From Plasmodiophora brassicae (lineage: Eukaryota > Endomyxa: Phytomyxea > Phytomyxea > Plasmodiophorida): DNA of 64,000 bases. The notes below the pieces were generated by a model. That model searched no databases. It saw only the letters and a list, made by a program, of their open reading frames with translations, and was not told where the DNA came from. Made by a program: the position numbers and the translations under genes. The stretch lies in the NCBI GenBank assembly GCA_036867785.1, contig CP145418.1, positions 558,001-622,000 on the forward strand. The letters run 5' to 3'. Positions 46,220-56,052 of the stretch are shown piece by piece. Within the stretch, counting starts at the first letter, position 1. Each line of letters begins with the position of its first letter.

Positions 46220-48281
46220 ATGTCGGTTGTCGAGGTCGGGCCTGCCGACGGATTTAGAACCACGACGATTGCCCTGGCCGTAAATAGGTGGCCGTCAGAT
46301 TGGCCATGCGACAGGCGCGAGCCTGACCGAACCGCGTCGAGTGCTCTGCAGGCGGCGATGACGTTTGCGCCCGCCGGCGTTGCCGCGCCATCCAGGTCCC
46401 TGGCACGGTCGGAGGCCACCCACATTTCAAACCTGGAAACGCTGCACAAGCTACTCGTCGAGCAACGCGATCCGCATCTGGAATGCACTGCCGCTTGCGC
46501 GTCCCTGATCGACGTGCACCGCCGGTTCCTGTCCCAGCTGCAGTGTTCGCCCACGCTGACGACGCCGCTATTCAACCTCGCCATGCAGATGCGTTTGGTC
46601 GTGGATTTCACCGTGCAGGCGTGGATCGATGGTGCCCATCGCCGATCGCCCGCGTTAGCGGCGCTGGTCCGGGTCCCACGTGACCGCCTGCGGGTGTACC
46701 TGGCCCGATTAAGGGACGAGGTGCGCAGCGACCTCGTCCAGGAGGCCATCGGCATCATTGAGGAGTTCCAGCACGAGATCGACCGGGCCGCACACGATTT
46801 CACGATGGGCGGCGCCGGCAGGCGCCTGGCCGGGCGCCGCGAGTTCGACGGGCAGAAGGTGATCCGGTTCGGGCGGTTGACCAAGTTCTGCAGGAAAGGC
46901 CCTGGCCTGTACTGGTTCATCCTCAGCGGCAACACCCTGGCCTACACGAAACTGTCCCGACTGGGCCTGGCATGTGGCCGCTTACGACAGCTCGCCATTG
47001 ACGTAAGGACGCGCCACGTGTGTGGGACGTTACCCGGCCATAACGATGCCGCCAGATCTCGTTCGACGCGTTCGAGGTCCCGCACCTCGAAGGGGACCGA
47101 TATTACCGCCTGCAGATCCTGTCGGCGCAGAAGTCGTTCGAGGTATGAAACCCGGTCGACTCTGCCGTCGCCTGTTCGCCTGACACGTGTCCCAGATCGG
47201 GTCGTTCACCGACCAAGCGCGCCGGATGTGGCTGGCGTCGCTGCGGCCACTGATCAACAGTGCTCATGCCCAAGGGGGTCGTCCGGCGCCGCGGCCGATC
47301 ATGAAAGCGTTCGCGTCGGCAACACATTGTGGCGAATGCTCGACGCGTTTCAGGCGGCGTATCTGCCGGCAGGTGCTCCGACCCTGGCGACGACGCCGGC
47401 ATTGCGACCAGTGTGGGACCCTCGTCTGCCACGGGTGCGCTCGACGCCTGGACTCCACGACCTACTGCCACACGTGCCTGTTCGAGAAAGACATTCGCGC
47501 GTCGATGGCGCCAATGTATCCAGCGCGGACCGACACCAGCGGACGTGGATCGCAGCGCCAGGACCAATCGGCGACGAACGCCGACCAGGATGTGGGCCAG
47601 CTTGACGGTGATGATGAGAATTCGGTCTACCATGACGCCCCAGAAGGGGGCGCCCAGCCGGATGCTGTCGTCGGGCCAACGGCCATGTTGCCCGGCGAGA
47701 GATCGCCAATGCTGACGCGCTCGACGGTGATCGCCTGCCCTGGCGAAGAACTGTCGCATTCATCAGTGCCTGTCGTCAGTGGTTCGGTGTCGCTCTCGAC
47801 GCAAGTGCCAGCGCCGACACAGTCTGCGACGTGCGATTCAGCATCCACCGTCTGCAGCGACTCGTCTCCCATGCTTGACTCCTCCAAGTCGGCGTCGTCC
47901 GATGACTATGCCACCGCTTGCACGGGCTCATCCACCCTCCTCGAGACGATCAAGCCTGCGTCGTTCAACAACGACGAAGGTGCAAACGGGGCTTCGTCGA
48001 CCGGTTCCAGGTCGTTCGAAACGAAGGAGCGTGTCGTCGAGGGGCCGGGAACTCCAGCCAGTGATGGAACGGGACGAACGGTGTCCCTATCGCGAAGCGT
48101 CGCCCGGACCGGCGATATTGTGAAGGCGGCCATGGAATCGGTTTGCAACGGGAGCAAAGGACGGGCGCGACAACCGACGGCCGGCGAGTCCGACCGGAGC
48201 GCCTGCGACACGTTCGTCGCCAATCGGTTCAAACCCGACCTCTGCGCCAACTGCTATCAACGTCATGGACCGACGCCATGA
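46220..48281 (+). CDS. DH-PH-FYVE protein (FGD-like Rho GEF)
   Basis: Start chosen at MSVVEVGPADGFRTT (46220); the frame is open further upstream. A helical region resembling a Dbl-homology domain (HKLLVEQRDPHLECTAACAS, LIDVHRRFLSQLQ, LQEAIGIIEE-like VQEAIGIIEEFQHEI) is followed by a PH domain (VIRFGRLTKFCRKGPGLYWF ILSG, FEVPHLEGDRYYRLQILSAQ, FTDQARRMWLASLRPLI) built across introns at about 47013-47090 and 47142-47191. A FYVE-type finger follows: HCGECSTRF, RRRHCDQCGTLVCHGCARR, CHTCL, with about ten extra residues between the first CxxC and RRRHC. The rest is Ser/Thr/Asp-rich, ending RHGPTP at 48281. Predicted role: Rho-family exchange at phosphoinositide membranes. Confidence 0.75.
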
Positions 48282-48361
48282 TACTCTCAATAGACTTGCC
48301 CTGCCAGCAACGTCGTGGAAGAGTCCTTTTAGTGAATAAGTGAAACACGCGTTAGAACGGA

Positions 48362-50923
48362 TCACTTAGACGGCGACGGGTGCTTGTTGCCAGAGCGCGA
48401 CCCGCTGGACCTCGACGCTGGCTCGGAGGACGACGACTCGCCCTTTGCTTCCGACGATGATGCATCAGTGTCCTTGGGCTCGTCATGGTTCGCTTCCTTC
48501 GGCTCTTCGTGTGGCGCTTCCTCATGTGGCGCCTCCTCTCGCTCGTCGTGTTGCGCCTCCTCTCGCTCTTCGGGTTGCGTCTCCTTTGCCTCATCGTGTT
48601 CCGCCTCCTCTCGCTCTTCGTGTTCCGGCTCCTTCGTCTCCTCGCGTTGTTCGTGTTCGGCGTCCTTCGTTGGTTTGTCATCGTTGCCGTCGTTGCTGCT
48701 AGCGGGCCTGGATGACGTTCCTGAAGACAGGTCTGCCTTTGATTCGACGACTTTGGGAACGTACACGGACGCACGTTCGGCGTCGGTCAGGTTGCCCGCC
48801 GGAAGTATGTCAAGGATCGTACGCGACGAGACCGGCTGCTTGCGGTCGGACGTCTCGATAGTGACCTTGGTGATCTCAGGCGCGGTCTCCGAGTCGACGT
48901 TCATCGGGATGACGGTCTCCTTGACAGTCGAGTTCCCAGACGACGCGTTCACCGGGGGAACAGCCGCTGCCGTGTTCCCGATCGCCGCCGGCATGCTGAT
49001 GTTGCCAACAGGCGCGGTGGACGAACCTTCCGACGTGTTCATCTTCGACGTCGCGTTGGACACGGGGACCAGGATAACATCCACAGACGGCGCAGCCGGG
49101 GTTGTTGTGTTCTGGGCCGGTGTGCTACCCCGGACATCGTTCGTCTTGTTGCTGGCAGACGAGGATGGGCGGACACCAAAGGTGTCGATCGTGATCGTCT
49201 TCGGGGACGTACTGTTGGACTGCACTGGCTTTGCAACGGTGACGTTGTTCGCAGACGAGCCGACCATCATCGGCTTGGGGGCCTGATTGTTGTCAGTAGC
49301 GTTCGCCATCGTCTTGGCAACCGGGGACGGCGACGCCGCCATGTTCGAGATGCGCTTGCCGCCGGTCGACGCGTTGTTGAGCGGCGCATCGCCGTTCGTC
49401 ATCGTGATGACAACAGGGACCGACATGCTCGAGAACGTCGGCACAGCAGCCGTGGAAGCGTTCCCAGACGAATTGAACGTCATCGGCATGGGAGCCTTCG
49501 CCTCAGTCGAGTTCGCCATCAACGATGTCGTCGGCATGTTCGACTTCGGCTTGTCAACGTTGGTCATATTGGTGGATGACGGGTTCTCGTTCGACAGGAA
49601 GACAACGGGGACGGTCATGTTCGAAGACGCTGGCACGGCGACCGTAGACGTGTTCGTTGATGGCTGGAACGCCATCGGTGCCGTCGCAACATTCGACGTC
49701 ATGTTGGCAACTGGCGCCGTGGTCGGTACGGATGAGGTCGTGTTCGAGGTGGGCTTGCTGTTGGTGGACAGGTCCGTGAGCGGCGCGTTCTCGTTCACTA
49801 AGACAACAGCAGGGGTTGTCGTGTTCACCGGCCCGCTCGACGATGCAGGCATGGCAACCGTAGAAGCATTTGCAGGCGGCTGGAACGCCATCGGCACCGT
49901 AGCAGAATTCGTAGACGGCTGGAAGGCCATTGGCACGGTAGTAGAATTCGAAGGCAGCTGGAACGCCATCGGCACCGTAGTAGAATTCATAGAGGGCTGG
50001 AACGCCATTGGCACGGTACTAGAATTCGAGGGCGGCTGGAACGCCATCGGCACCGTAGTAGAATTCGTCGACGGCTGGAACGCCATTGGCACGGTAGTAG
50101 AATTCGAAGGCGGCTGGAACGCCATCGGCACCGTAGTAACGTTCATCTTCAAAATGGGAACAGGGGACGACGCCGGTACAAATGACGTCGTGTTCGAGGT
50201 TGGCTTGCCGTTGATGGGCACGTTCCCGGATGATGCGCCTTCATCCATCACGACAGCAACAGGGACCGGTGCGTTCATCGGGACACTCATCGTCGTGTCA
50301 TTCGTCGTCGCATTGGCAACCGCCGGTGCCGGTGTTGGGGACGACATGCCGGGAATCACAATCTTTGGCAGCATCGACATCGCCGTTGGGCGAACGACCG
50401 CAGGCGGGTTGGTCGACAACTTGGTCAGGCGCAGTCGGGCGGGCGCCTTCGCGGAAGCGTTGCCCATGATCGATGCAGTCGGTGGCCTTGCCATCAGCAG
50501 AGGTGACCGCATACCCGCCGGCAACATCGGCTCCAGGCGCTTGACAGTAAAGCTAGCCGGTTTCGCTGCGGTGGCGTTCTTTGACGTGGTGCCATTCTTC
50601 GACGTCGTGTCCAGGCCGCGAGCGGAGCCGTGCACGTCCTGGTCAGGGCGAGGGTCGCTGGCGTTGGCGATGGACTGGGGCATGGCCACGCGCGACGTGT
50701 TCGTGATGACAACAGGCGCCTTGACGATCGTCGAGGTAGGTCCATCGATGTGGCTCAGCACGATGACGTCGGAGTTGTTGCTCGAGTTGAACTCGGACGA
50801 CTCCGATGGGACAGGGGCCTCGCCGATTCGTTCGAGAACGACTTGGCCGTCAGCGGGAGCGGACGCGACGATACCGATTGCCAGGACAGCAAATGTTATC
50901 AATGCTGTTGTGCGAAGAGCCAT
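48362..50923 (-). CDS. Mucin-like secreted repetitive protein
   Basis: Intronless frame of about 853 residues. Starts MALRTTALITFAVLAIGIVA, a signal peptide with cleavage likely after APADG. The body is Ser/Thr/Pro/Val/Asn-rich with dozens of N-x-S/T sites and no domain. A core of tandem 13-residue units of the form PMAFQPPSNSTTV / PMAFQPSTNSTTV occurs about eight times. The C-terminal 130 residues switch to acidic heptad-like repeats (HDEREEAPHEE, EHEEREEAEHDE) and then a Ser/Lys end (NKHPSPSK). Likely heavily glycosylated and at the cell surface or in a wall. There is no GPI signal or TM at the C-terminus. Confidence 0.8.
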   Translation of the reverse strand: MALRTTALITFAVLAIGIVASAPADGQVVLERIGEAPVPSESSEFNSSNNSDVIVLSHIDGPTSTIVKAPVVITNTSRVAMPQSIANASDPRPDQDVHGSARGLDTTSKNGTTSKNATAAKPASFTVKRLEPMLPAGMRSPLLMARPPTASIMGNASAKAPARLRLTKLSTNPPAVVRPTAMSMLPKIVIPGMSSPTPAPAVANATTNDTTMSVPMNAPVPVAVVMDEGASSGNVPINGKPTSNTTSFVPASSPVPILKMNVTTVPMAFQPPSNSTTVPMAFQPSTNSTTVPMAFQPPSNSSTVPMAFQPSMNSTTVPMAFQLPSNSTTVPMAFQPSTNSATVPMAFQPPANASTVAMPASSSGPVNTTTPAVVLVNENAPLTDLSTNSKPTSNTTSSVPTTAPVANMTSNVATAPMAFQPSTNTSTVAVPASSNMTVPVVFLSNENPSSTNMTNVDKPKSNMPTTSLMANSTEAKAPMPMTFNSSGNASTAAVPTFSSMSVPVVITMTNGDAPLNNASTGGKRISNMAASPSPVAKTMANATDNNQAPKPMMVGSSANNVTVAKPVQSNSTSPKTITIDTFGVRPSSSASNKTNDVRGSTPAQNTTTPAAPSVDVILVPVSNATSKMNTSEGSSTAPVGNISMPAAIGNTAAAVPPVNASSGNSTVKETVIPMNVDSETAPEITKVTIETSDRKQPVSSRTILDILPAGNLTDAERASVYVPKVVESKADLSSGTSSRPASSNDGNDDKPTKDAEHEQREETKEPEHEEREEAEHDEAKETQPEEREEAQHDEREEAPHEEAPHEEPKEANHDEPKDTDASSSEAKGESSSSEPASRSSGSRSGNKHPSPSK
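49880..50150. repeat. In-frame tandem repeat of about 78 bp in the mucin-like gene
   Basis: Successive blocks containing GGCTGGAACGCCAT on the plus strand recur about every 39 bases, with alternating variants GGCACCGTAGTAGAATTC and GGCACGGTAGTAGAATTC, giving a higher-order unit of about 78 bp. All copies keep the minus-strand frame of the mucin-like protein. Confidence 0.85.
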
Positions 50924-51175
50924 GACGGTCGAGCGTTTCAGACGGCCGGGCGAATAGACAAACGCAGAATAGTATCGACGTGCGTTAACGAACGTCAATA
51001 GAGAATTGGCGCGTCTTTGAGTGGACGGGCCGCAGATGGTATCTTCGCCAAATCGCGCCCCCACAGTGTTGACTCATCGATGTCATTCCACCCATCCCAG
51101 TCGTGATTCACGCCCGACGACCAAGTGACAATATATATGCAGGTAATCTCAATGACGCGCCTTGATAATCGTAGT

Positions 51176-51549
51176 TTAGTCAGCCGGAGTCACAGTTTGT
51201 GGATCAGGGCCATCCGTGCTAGTGGGCGTCGTTACCAGTGACATGACTTTGGCATCGTCGCCAGAATGAATCATAACCAGCGCGATAAACACGGTTACGA
51301 TCGTGAACAGGATCAGCCCGATAATGATTGGAATAATGATCGCGATGCGACGATCCGGGAAATACGTCTGCAACACCTGATCGTCATCGACGAACGGCTG
51401 CCATGCCCGCGCATCAGTCCCGGGCGCACCCCCGCCAGCACCAAACACCGACATACCGTCACCACCAGCCACAGCGTGTTGTACGTCAGCGCGCCCCCGA
51501 CCAGAAACAGCAGCACGATCCCGACCGAATGGTCCTTGTTGAGCAGCAT
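51176..51549 (-). CDS. DPM2, dolichol-phosphate mannose synthase regulatory subunit
   Basis: Small ER membrane protein that stabilises dolichol-phosphate-mannose synthase. Start MLLNKDHSVGIVLLFLVGGA at 51549; first span ends TYNTLWLVVT. A 63-nt intron at about 51409-51471 (gtatgt..atggcag) joins it to PFVDDDQVLQTYFPDRRIAI, matching the conserved DPM2 PFIDxxHxIhxYFLPR loop. The second span is IIPIIIGLILFTIVTVFIAL. The family is usually about 85 residues; this one has an extra polar C-terminal tail (SGDDAKVMSLVTTPTSTDGP) to about 100. Confidence 0.88.
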
Positions 51550-51774
51550 CACGTCGTGGTCGACCGCAGACCGCTCCGCCCCGCCCCCCGGAGGCGCCTT
51601 GTCACGGAATCCCGCGTCTACCAAAATGACACGGCAGACGTGCCACCCGGTGCCCTACGGCGGTCGGCCCGAGCCCCGACGGCCGCTCACTCTCGCTGCC
51701 GAGCGTAGGCAGACACTGACGGACGCGGTTTTATTAATACGCAATAACAGGTCTACGATGGACTGTAACCGCGT

Positions 51775-53466
51775 TTACGTGTCGACGGGGATGTCGGGCG
51801 AGACCGTTTCCGAATCCGAGACGTGCAGTACGATCTTCAGGTTGCGGCGCCGGACGACGCAGGCGACATAGACGGCGGAGCCGATGACGACGATGCCGAT
51901 GGCGGGCGAGACGATCGACGCGATGTTCAGGCCGTCATTGGTGGATCGCAGGCGCTTGTACGAGAGCTGCGCGACAGCCGCCGGTCCGTCCCCTCGACGA
52001 TGACGTGACGCCTTTCTGCTATGTACAACGGCGGCCGTAGCCGCAAGCACGACGCCACCGACAACGGCGGCTTTGAGAGGGGATAGCAATGACCTTACAG
52101 GCTGGTGCGCTGGCGCCATCTTGTCTATCTTCCACGAGCGCCACATGTTGACGACGTTCAAGACAGGTCCAGTGGCGATAACGGCAGCGTAGGTTGCGCC
52201 CAGAAGACTGCTCCTGAGCGTGCTGACCTTGGCAGTTCTGGTCGCTGACGACGGTGACGGTGAGCCGGGTATGGACGCTTCAGGGGCTGCTTCTGCGATA
52301 GAAAGAGGGGCAGGCGGTGGCGTCGGCGGACATGACAATGCCGGTACGTCTGGCGGGAACGGAATCGCGGTGGGGCTTCTTAATGGAGATGGCGGCGGCG
52401 ATATCGCCCGAGACACCTGTCGCTGATCACCATCCGCCTTGATGGGACTCTTTGTCATACGACCGAATGGAAACAGCAGGTCAGGAGGAGGCGATGAATG
52501 GGATCTCTCGTAGAGGCGCCGCAGCGAGCGAACATTGCTCTCACTGTGCGATCGATGTATCGGTTGGAGCTCCGACTCTGGACCCGAGTCGTCATCATGT
52601 TTTGTGTGCAGCGCGTCGTCAGAACCAGGTAATGGACTGAACTCGTTGAGCCCAGTGTGACTGAGTTGAAACACAGGGACGGCAGCAGCGTCGTCGGAAT
52701 CATCACAATCGCTTCTGTGCACAAAGCGAAAATCGCTCCGCTGACCGTCGCCGTCCGAATCGATAGTACTGAGGTCAGATTCAGCCTCTGTATCAGAGCC
52801 CAGCCCGGCAGGCAACATCAAGACTTGATCAGGCAGGTATTTCGCATTATTGTCGTCAGTCAGCGACGGGCTCCAGGGGTGGGGATCCGGAGATATCAAT
52901 GACATCGAGGAGAAGCACGTGCTGGATTTCGAACGTCGAATCGCACACTTTGGCGTGTCCGTCTCAGATTCGCAACTGTCCGTATCAGCAACCGTCTGAG
53001 GACTTAATGGTCGGCGCTTCGTAGACAACAAATCGCGAGCACGAGGTGAATCAAGTCGGGCGGGCAGATTGTCTGGCGCTTTGGGCACGTCGCAGGCCTT
53101 AGATGTCGCATAACCGGGCTTATTTGCGGAGCTGGGCCGGGGAGACCGCTTGCCAGCGATAATGGGAAGCGGCCCGACTGCGCCCCGATTCTTCCACGAC
53201 CATCGACAGTGCCCATGCGACGCTTCAGCTGTGTACTGCACACGGGGACCTGTCCTGGATGCCAACGGATCCTTCTGAGTCTTCCGAAGCAGTTGCTGGA
53301 TGGGGAACACGTCCGCTGTTGCACCAGGACGCATCCCAAATGACAGCGAGGGCACCTTCCCGTTTTGCAGGTCGGCAGGATGGCAGTTCATCGCCCCCAC
53401 ACAGACCGCAAGCGTCCGGGACAACACGACGCATATGACGAGGACGGCAGCGGTGGGGGATCGCAT
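51775..53466 (-). CDS. Signal-peptide protein with disordered region and three C-terminal TM spans
   Basis: Start chosen at MRSPTAAVLVICVVLSRTLA (53466), a signal peptide; an in-frame Met lies ten residues upstream. About 330 residues of Ser/Asp/Pro-rich low complexity follow (SDTEAESDLSTIDSDGDG, ISPPPSPLRSPTAIPFPPDV). Then three hydrophobic segments: LLGATYAAVIATGPVLNVVN, LKAAVVGGVVLAATAAVV and IVSPAIGIVVIGSAVYVACV, before a basic, then acidic tail. Same layout as the 38457-39413 gene. No domain is recognised and there is no intron. Confidence 0.6.
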   Translation of the reverse strand: MRSPTAAVLVICVVLSRTLAVCVGAMNCHPADLQNGKVPSLSFGMRPGATADVFPIQQLLRKTQKDPLASRTGPRVQYTAEASHGHCRWSWKNRGAVGPLPIIAGKRSPRPSSANKPGYATSKACDVPKAPDNLPARLDSPRARDLLSTKRRPLSPQTVADTDSCESETDTPKCAIRRSKSSTCFSSMSLISPDPHPWSPSLTDDNNAKYLPDQVLMLPAGLGSDTEAESDLSTIDSDGDGQRSDFRFVHRSDCDDSDDAAAVPVFQLSHTGLNEFSPLPGSDDALHTKHDDDSGPESELQPIHRSHSESNVRSLRRLYERSHSSPPPDLLFPFGRMTKSPIKADGDQRQVSRAISPPPSPLRSPTAIPFPPDVPALSCPPTPPPAPLSIAEAAPEASIPGSPSPSSATRTAKVSTLRSSLLGATYAAVIATGPVLNVVNMWRSWKIDKMAPAHQPVRSLLSPLKAAVVGGVVLAATAAVVHSRKASRHRRGDGPAAVAQLSYKRLRSTNDGLNIASIVSPAIGIVVIGSAVYVACVVRRRNLKIVLHVSDSETVSPDIPVDT

Positions 53467-53723
53467 GTCGCTTGTCGAGCAGCTGCCGTCGGGCATCTTT
53501 TTGCCGTCGTCCAGTTGAGGCTGCCCTTGGGGCGCGGTCTCATTTCGGCACCTCTCGGCACTCGCGCGCTCGCAGGCTCGCAGTGGACGACTCGCGTTCG
53601 AAAAAACCAGGCCCTATGGAAGTCCGCCGCGGCCCCCTGTCCACGCGACGCGTCGGCTCGCGTCCGCGTGAAGGTTTCGTCGCTAGTCGACGGTGCCCTC
53701 AAGTTGTGCTCGTTTTGCCTGCT

Positions 53724-54068
53724 CTAATCGATCACGAGAGTGTTAACCGCCGGCCCGAAGAGGCATGACGCTGAACCAGTGGTCTCACCGGCAGCTCCTT
53801 CCTGTCTACATGTTGCTATGGCGACTGTCTGAGCGCACTGGTTACCGGGGGCGGCCAATGCCAAAGAATGTTTGACGCCGTTGCAGGCAATTGCGGCATG
53901 TTCCGTGGCTGACTGGCTGGCTGCAGGTAACTGGAGCTGACGGTGCCATTCGGTTTTGGGGTCGGGATTGAGTGCCAGGCGGCGATTGCCGGCGTTCGTT
54001 GCTGCCATGAATTGGATGGGCAGTGCGAAGGGGCGCGCCAAGAAGCGCAAGACCAGCGTCGCTAGCAT
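53724..54068 (-). CDS. Small hypothetical protein, possible secreted or mitochondrial
   Basis: ATG at 54068 gives about 114 residues beginning MLATLVLRFLARPFALPIQF, a hydrophobic/basic leader, followed by an Ala/Gln-rich body with four cysteines. There is no family match and the base composition is neutral. It may be a chance frame. Confidence 0.25.
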   Translation of the reverse strand: MLATLVLRFLARPFALPIQFMAATNAGNRRLALNPDPKTEWHRQLQLPAASQSATEHAAIACNGVKHSLALAAPGNQCAQTVAIATCRQEGAAGETTGSASCLFGPAVNTLVID

Positions 54069-54217
54069 CCAGCGGTACGGCCACACTTGGCTATGGCGGC
54101 TTGACGATTAACAGGCGACGCCAGCCAGTTCTTTGCTGTCAACCGCCACCGGCAGTTCATGACTAACGACGGTATAGTGGCAGGCACGATGCCCCCAAAC
54201 GCGGTACTGAACTACTG

Positions 54218-55483
54218 ATGGACTTGGCAGCTGGAGGAGAGGCAGCTCAAGGAGACGACGGGTCTGAGGGCAGTCTCCATCACTTAATCAGCACTGAACG
54301 CCGAAGCCTACCAACCGTCTGTAGAGACGCGCCAGTGTTGGCTTGTACCAAGAGCCGAACAGATGACAATACTAACAATCGTGTGGTTGCCCTGCGACTT
54401 TGACTGTATCGTCCAGATAGCGTCTAACTCGTGGTTTACAGGTTCAGTGAGCCCTCTTGCGCGTATACCATCACGATTTGGACATAATCCACAGTCATTG
54501 CGAAAACGGGTGGTGAATGGACGCTCCTTGTCACGTTCCGTGATGTTCTGTAATCCGGATGTGTCCGGCGATGAAAACGGTGCCTCCAGGAAGCGTCTCC
54601 CGTCGAGACAACTACTCATGTATGGTTTCAGAAATTACTCGTGATGTAAAGCAGTCGACAGATTTTCCAGCTGTTACTGATGGGGAGGACTGGCGGATCT
54701 TATCGGCAGAAAGTCATCGTGTTGGGTTCCAGGGGAAATCGTCCGCCTGCCTTACGTCTCGGGGTATTGCGGAATACCCTGCAGACGTAGAAGACGTAAA
54801 CACAGCCGTTCCGTAAGATCGGCTGCGGTTAGCTCTTCCATTGCTATTGACGACTTGTCTGTTCTCAGGGGTGCTCCTGAGTCAAAGCTAACGCCACCAC
54901 ATACGCCCAGTCACGCATCTGCTTCAGAAGCTGAAAGCGTCACTGTGCACCCGCCCGCACCTGAGACTAACGTTCAAACTGACCTCCTGAATATTCGTGC
55001 TGAGCTGAACGACCTTCGCCAAATTGTCGCCATGCAGCAGGTAATATGGTACCCAGACATTAACCTCAACGTTAACTGTTTATTTGGTTTCAGGACACCA
55101 TAGTCCAACTAAAAGCAGAGCAGGAACGCACGAATCATAATAATGGTGGTCCTTGTCGCATGACTTGCCGGCAGGCTGGGTCTTCCAACGACCTCCGTGT
55201 GGTGACCTCAACGTTGGACGACTACGCTCCTGCCCAGACCCCGTTCCAGCGTACATGGACTGGTATGCATTGGCCTGACTGTCTCTGTTCCGCGAGGCCC
55301 ACCCCATTGCCAGATCCTCGAGTTGGCCAGCGAGAACTCCTTCCACGTCCAGACAAACATCAGGTTAAATCCGCGTCGAGCGTTAAACTGTTGCACTCAA
55401 CTGCCCGTCTAGGCCCGCCCTACGTTGCAGGAATCGCCACCACACCACCACCGTCAAGTTACGATCAACGTATTCGCTGATAC
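54218..55483 (+). CDS. Unresolved multi-exon gene with a coiled coil (tentative)
   Basis: The best-supported piece is the exon ending near 55039 (HASASEAESVTVHPPAPETN, TDLLNIRAELNDLRQIVAMQ) joined through a 55-nt intron (gtaata..tttcag, about 55040-55094) to DTIVQLKAEQERTNHNNGG, which continues the coil. The 3' part ends at a stop near 55481. Exons between 54218 and 54700 (for example MDLAAGGEAAQGDDGSEG) cannot be joined with confidence. This tract is less GC-rich and less codon-biased than its neighbours. Confidence 0.35.
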
Positions 55484-55653
55484 GGTTGCGTACAATTCTG
55501 GGTCCGGTGACATCAACCTAAACCGCGCAACCGACTGGACTGGTAACCACTGGCATATTCGTCAATCTTCTCGCACGTAACCCTCTTGATCAGACTTGCA
55601 CCCGGTGACTCGGGCCGGTCGTCCTCCCCAGCAGCGGCCTAAGGCCCCTTGTT

Positions 55654-55896
55654 ATGGCTATTCTGCATCGGGCAGCGCTGAGAGTATCGTTGACCGGCTC
55701 GGGGAGCACGCCTCCTGCGGTGCTATCGTCCCGCAAGCCAGCGCCGGTTCATTTGGACGTCAGCGCGATCACCTGTCAACGGGTCCTTTCGTTGAGGAGA
55801 TTTGCAACGACTGAAACCTTATCGGCTCAGAAATATAGTGCTCTACGTACGCTTGCTCCACAGCAAACCGTCGATTTTCTCGTCGCACACTCTTGA
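55654..55896 (+). CDS. Small hypothetical protein with mitochondrial-type leader
   Basis: ATG at 55654 opens MAILHRAALRVSLTGSGSTP and continues to QRVLSLRRFATTETLSAQKY with stop at 55896 (80 residues). The Arg/Ser-rich, acid-free leader with RRFATTE looks like a matrix presequence. No family is recognised; an isolated 80-residue frame could arise by chance. Confidence 0.3.
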   Translation: MAILHRAALRVSLTGSGSTPPAVLSSRKPAPVHLDVSAITCQRVLSLRRFATTETLSAQKYSALRTLAPQQTVDFLVAHS

Positions 55897-56052
55897 CTGG
55901 CACGTTGATGCCCATCGCTGCCTTCCTGTGTACGTCAGCAGGCGCGTTCCAGACTGTTGGGCAGAAGTACGTCCGCGCACATTCGGGAAGGGCCGTTTCC
56001 GGAACGACGACCCGGCGACGGTCACTGGGCCAGCTGTTGTGTGACAGTGACG

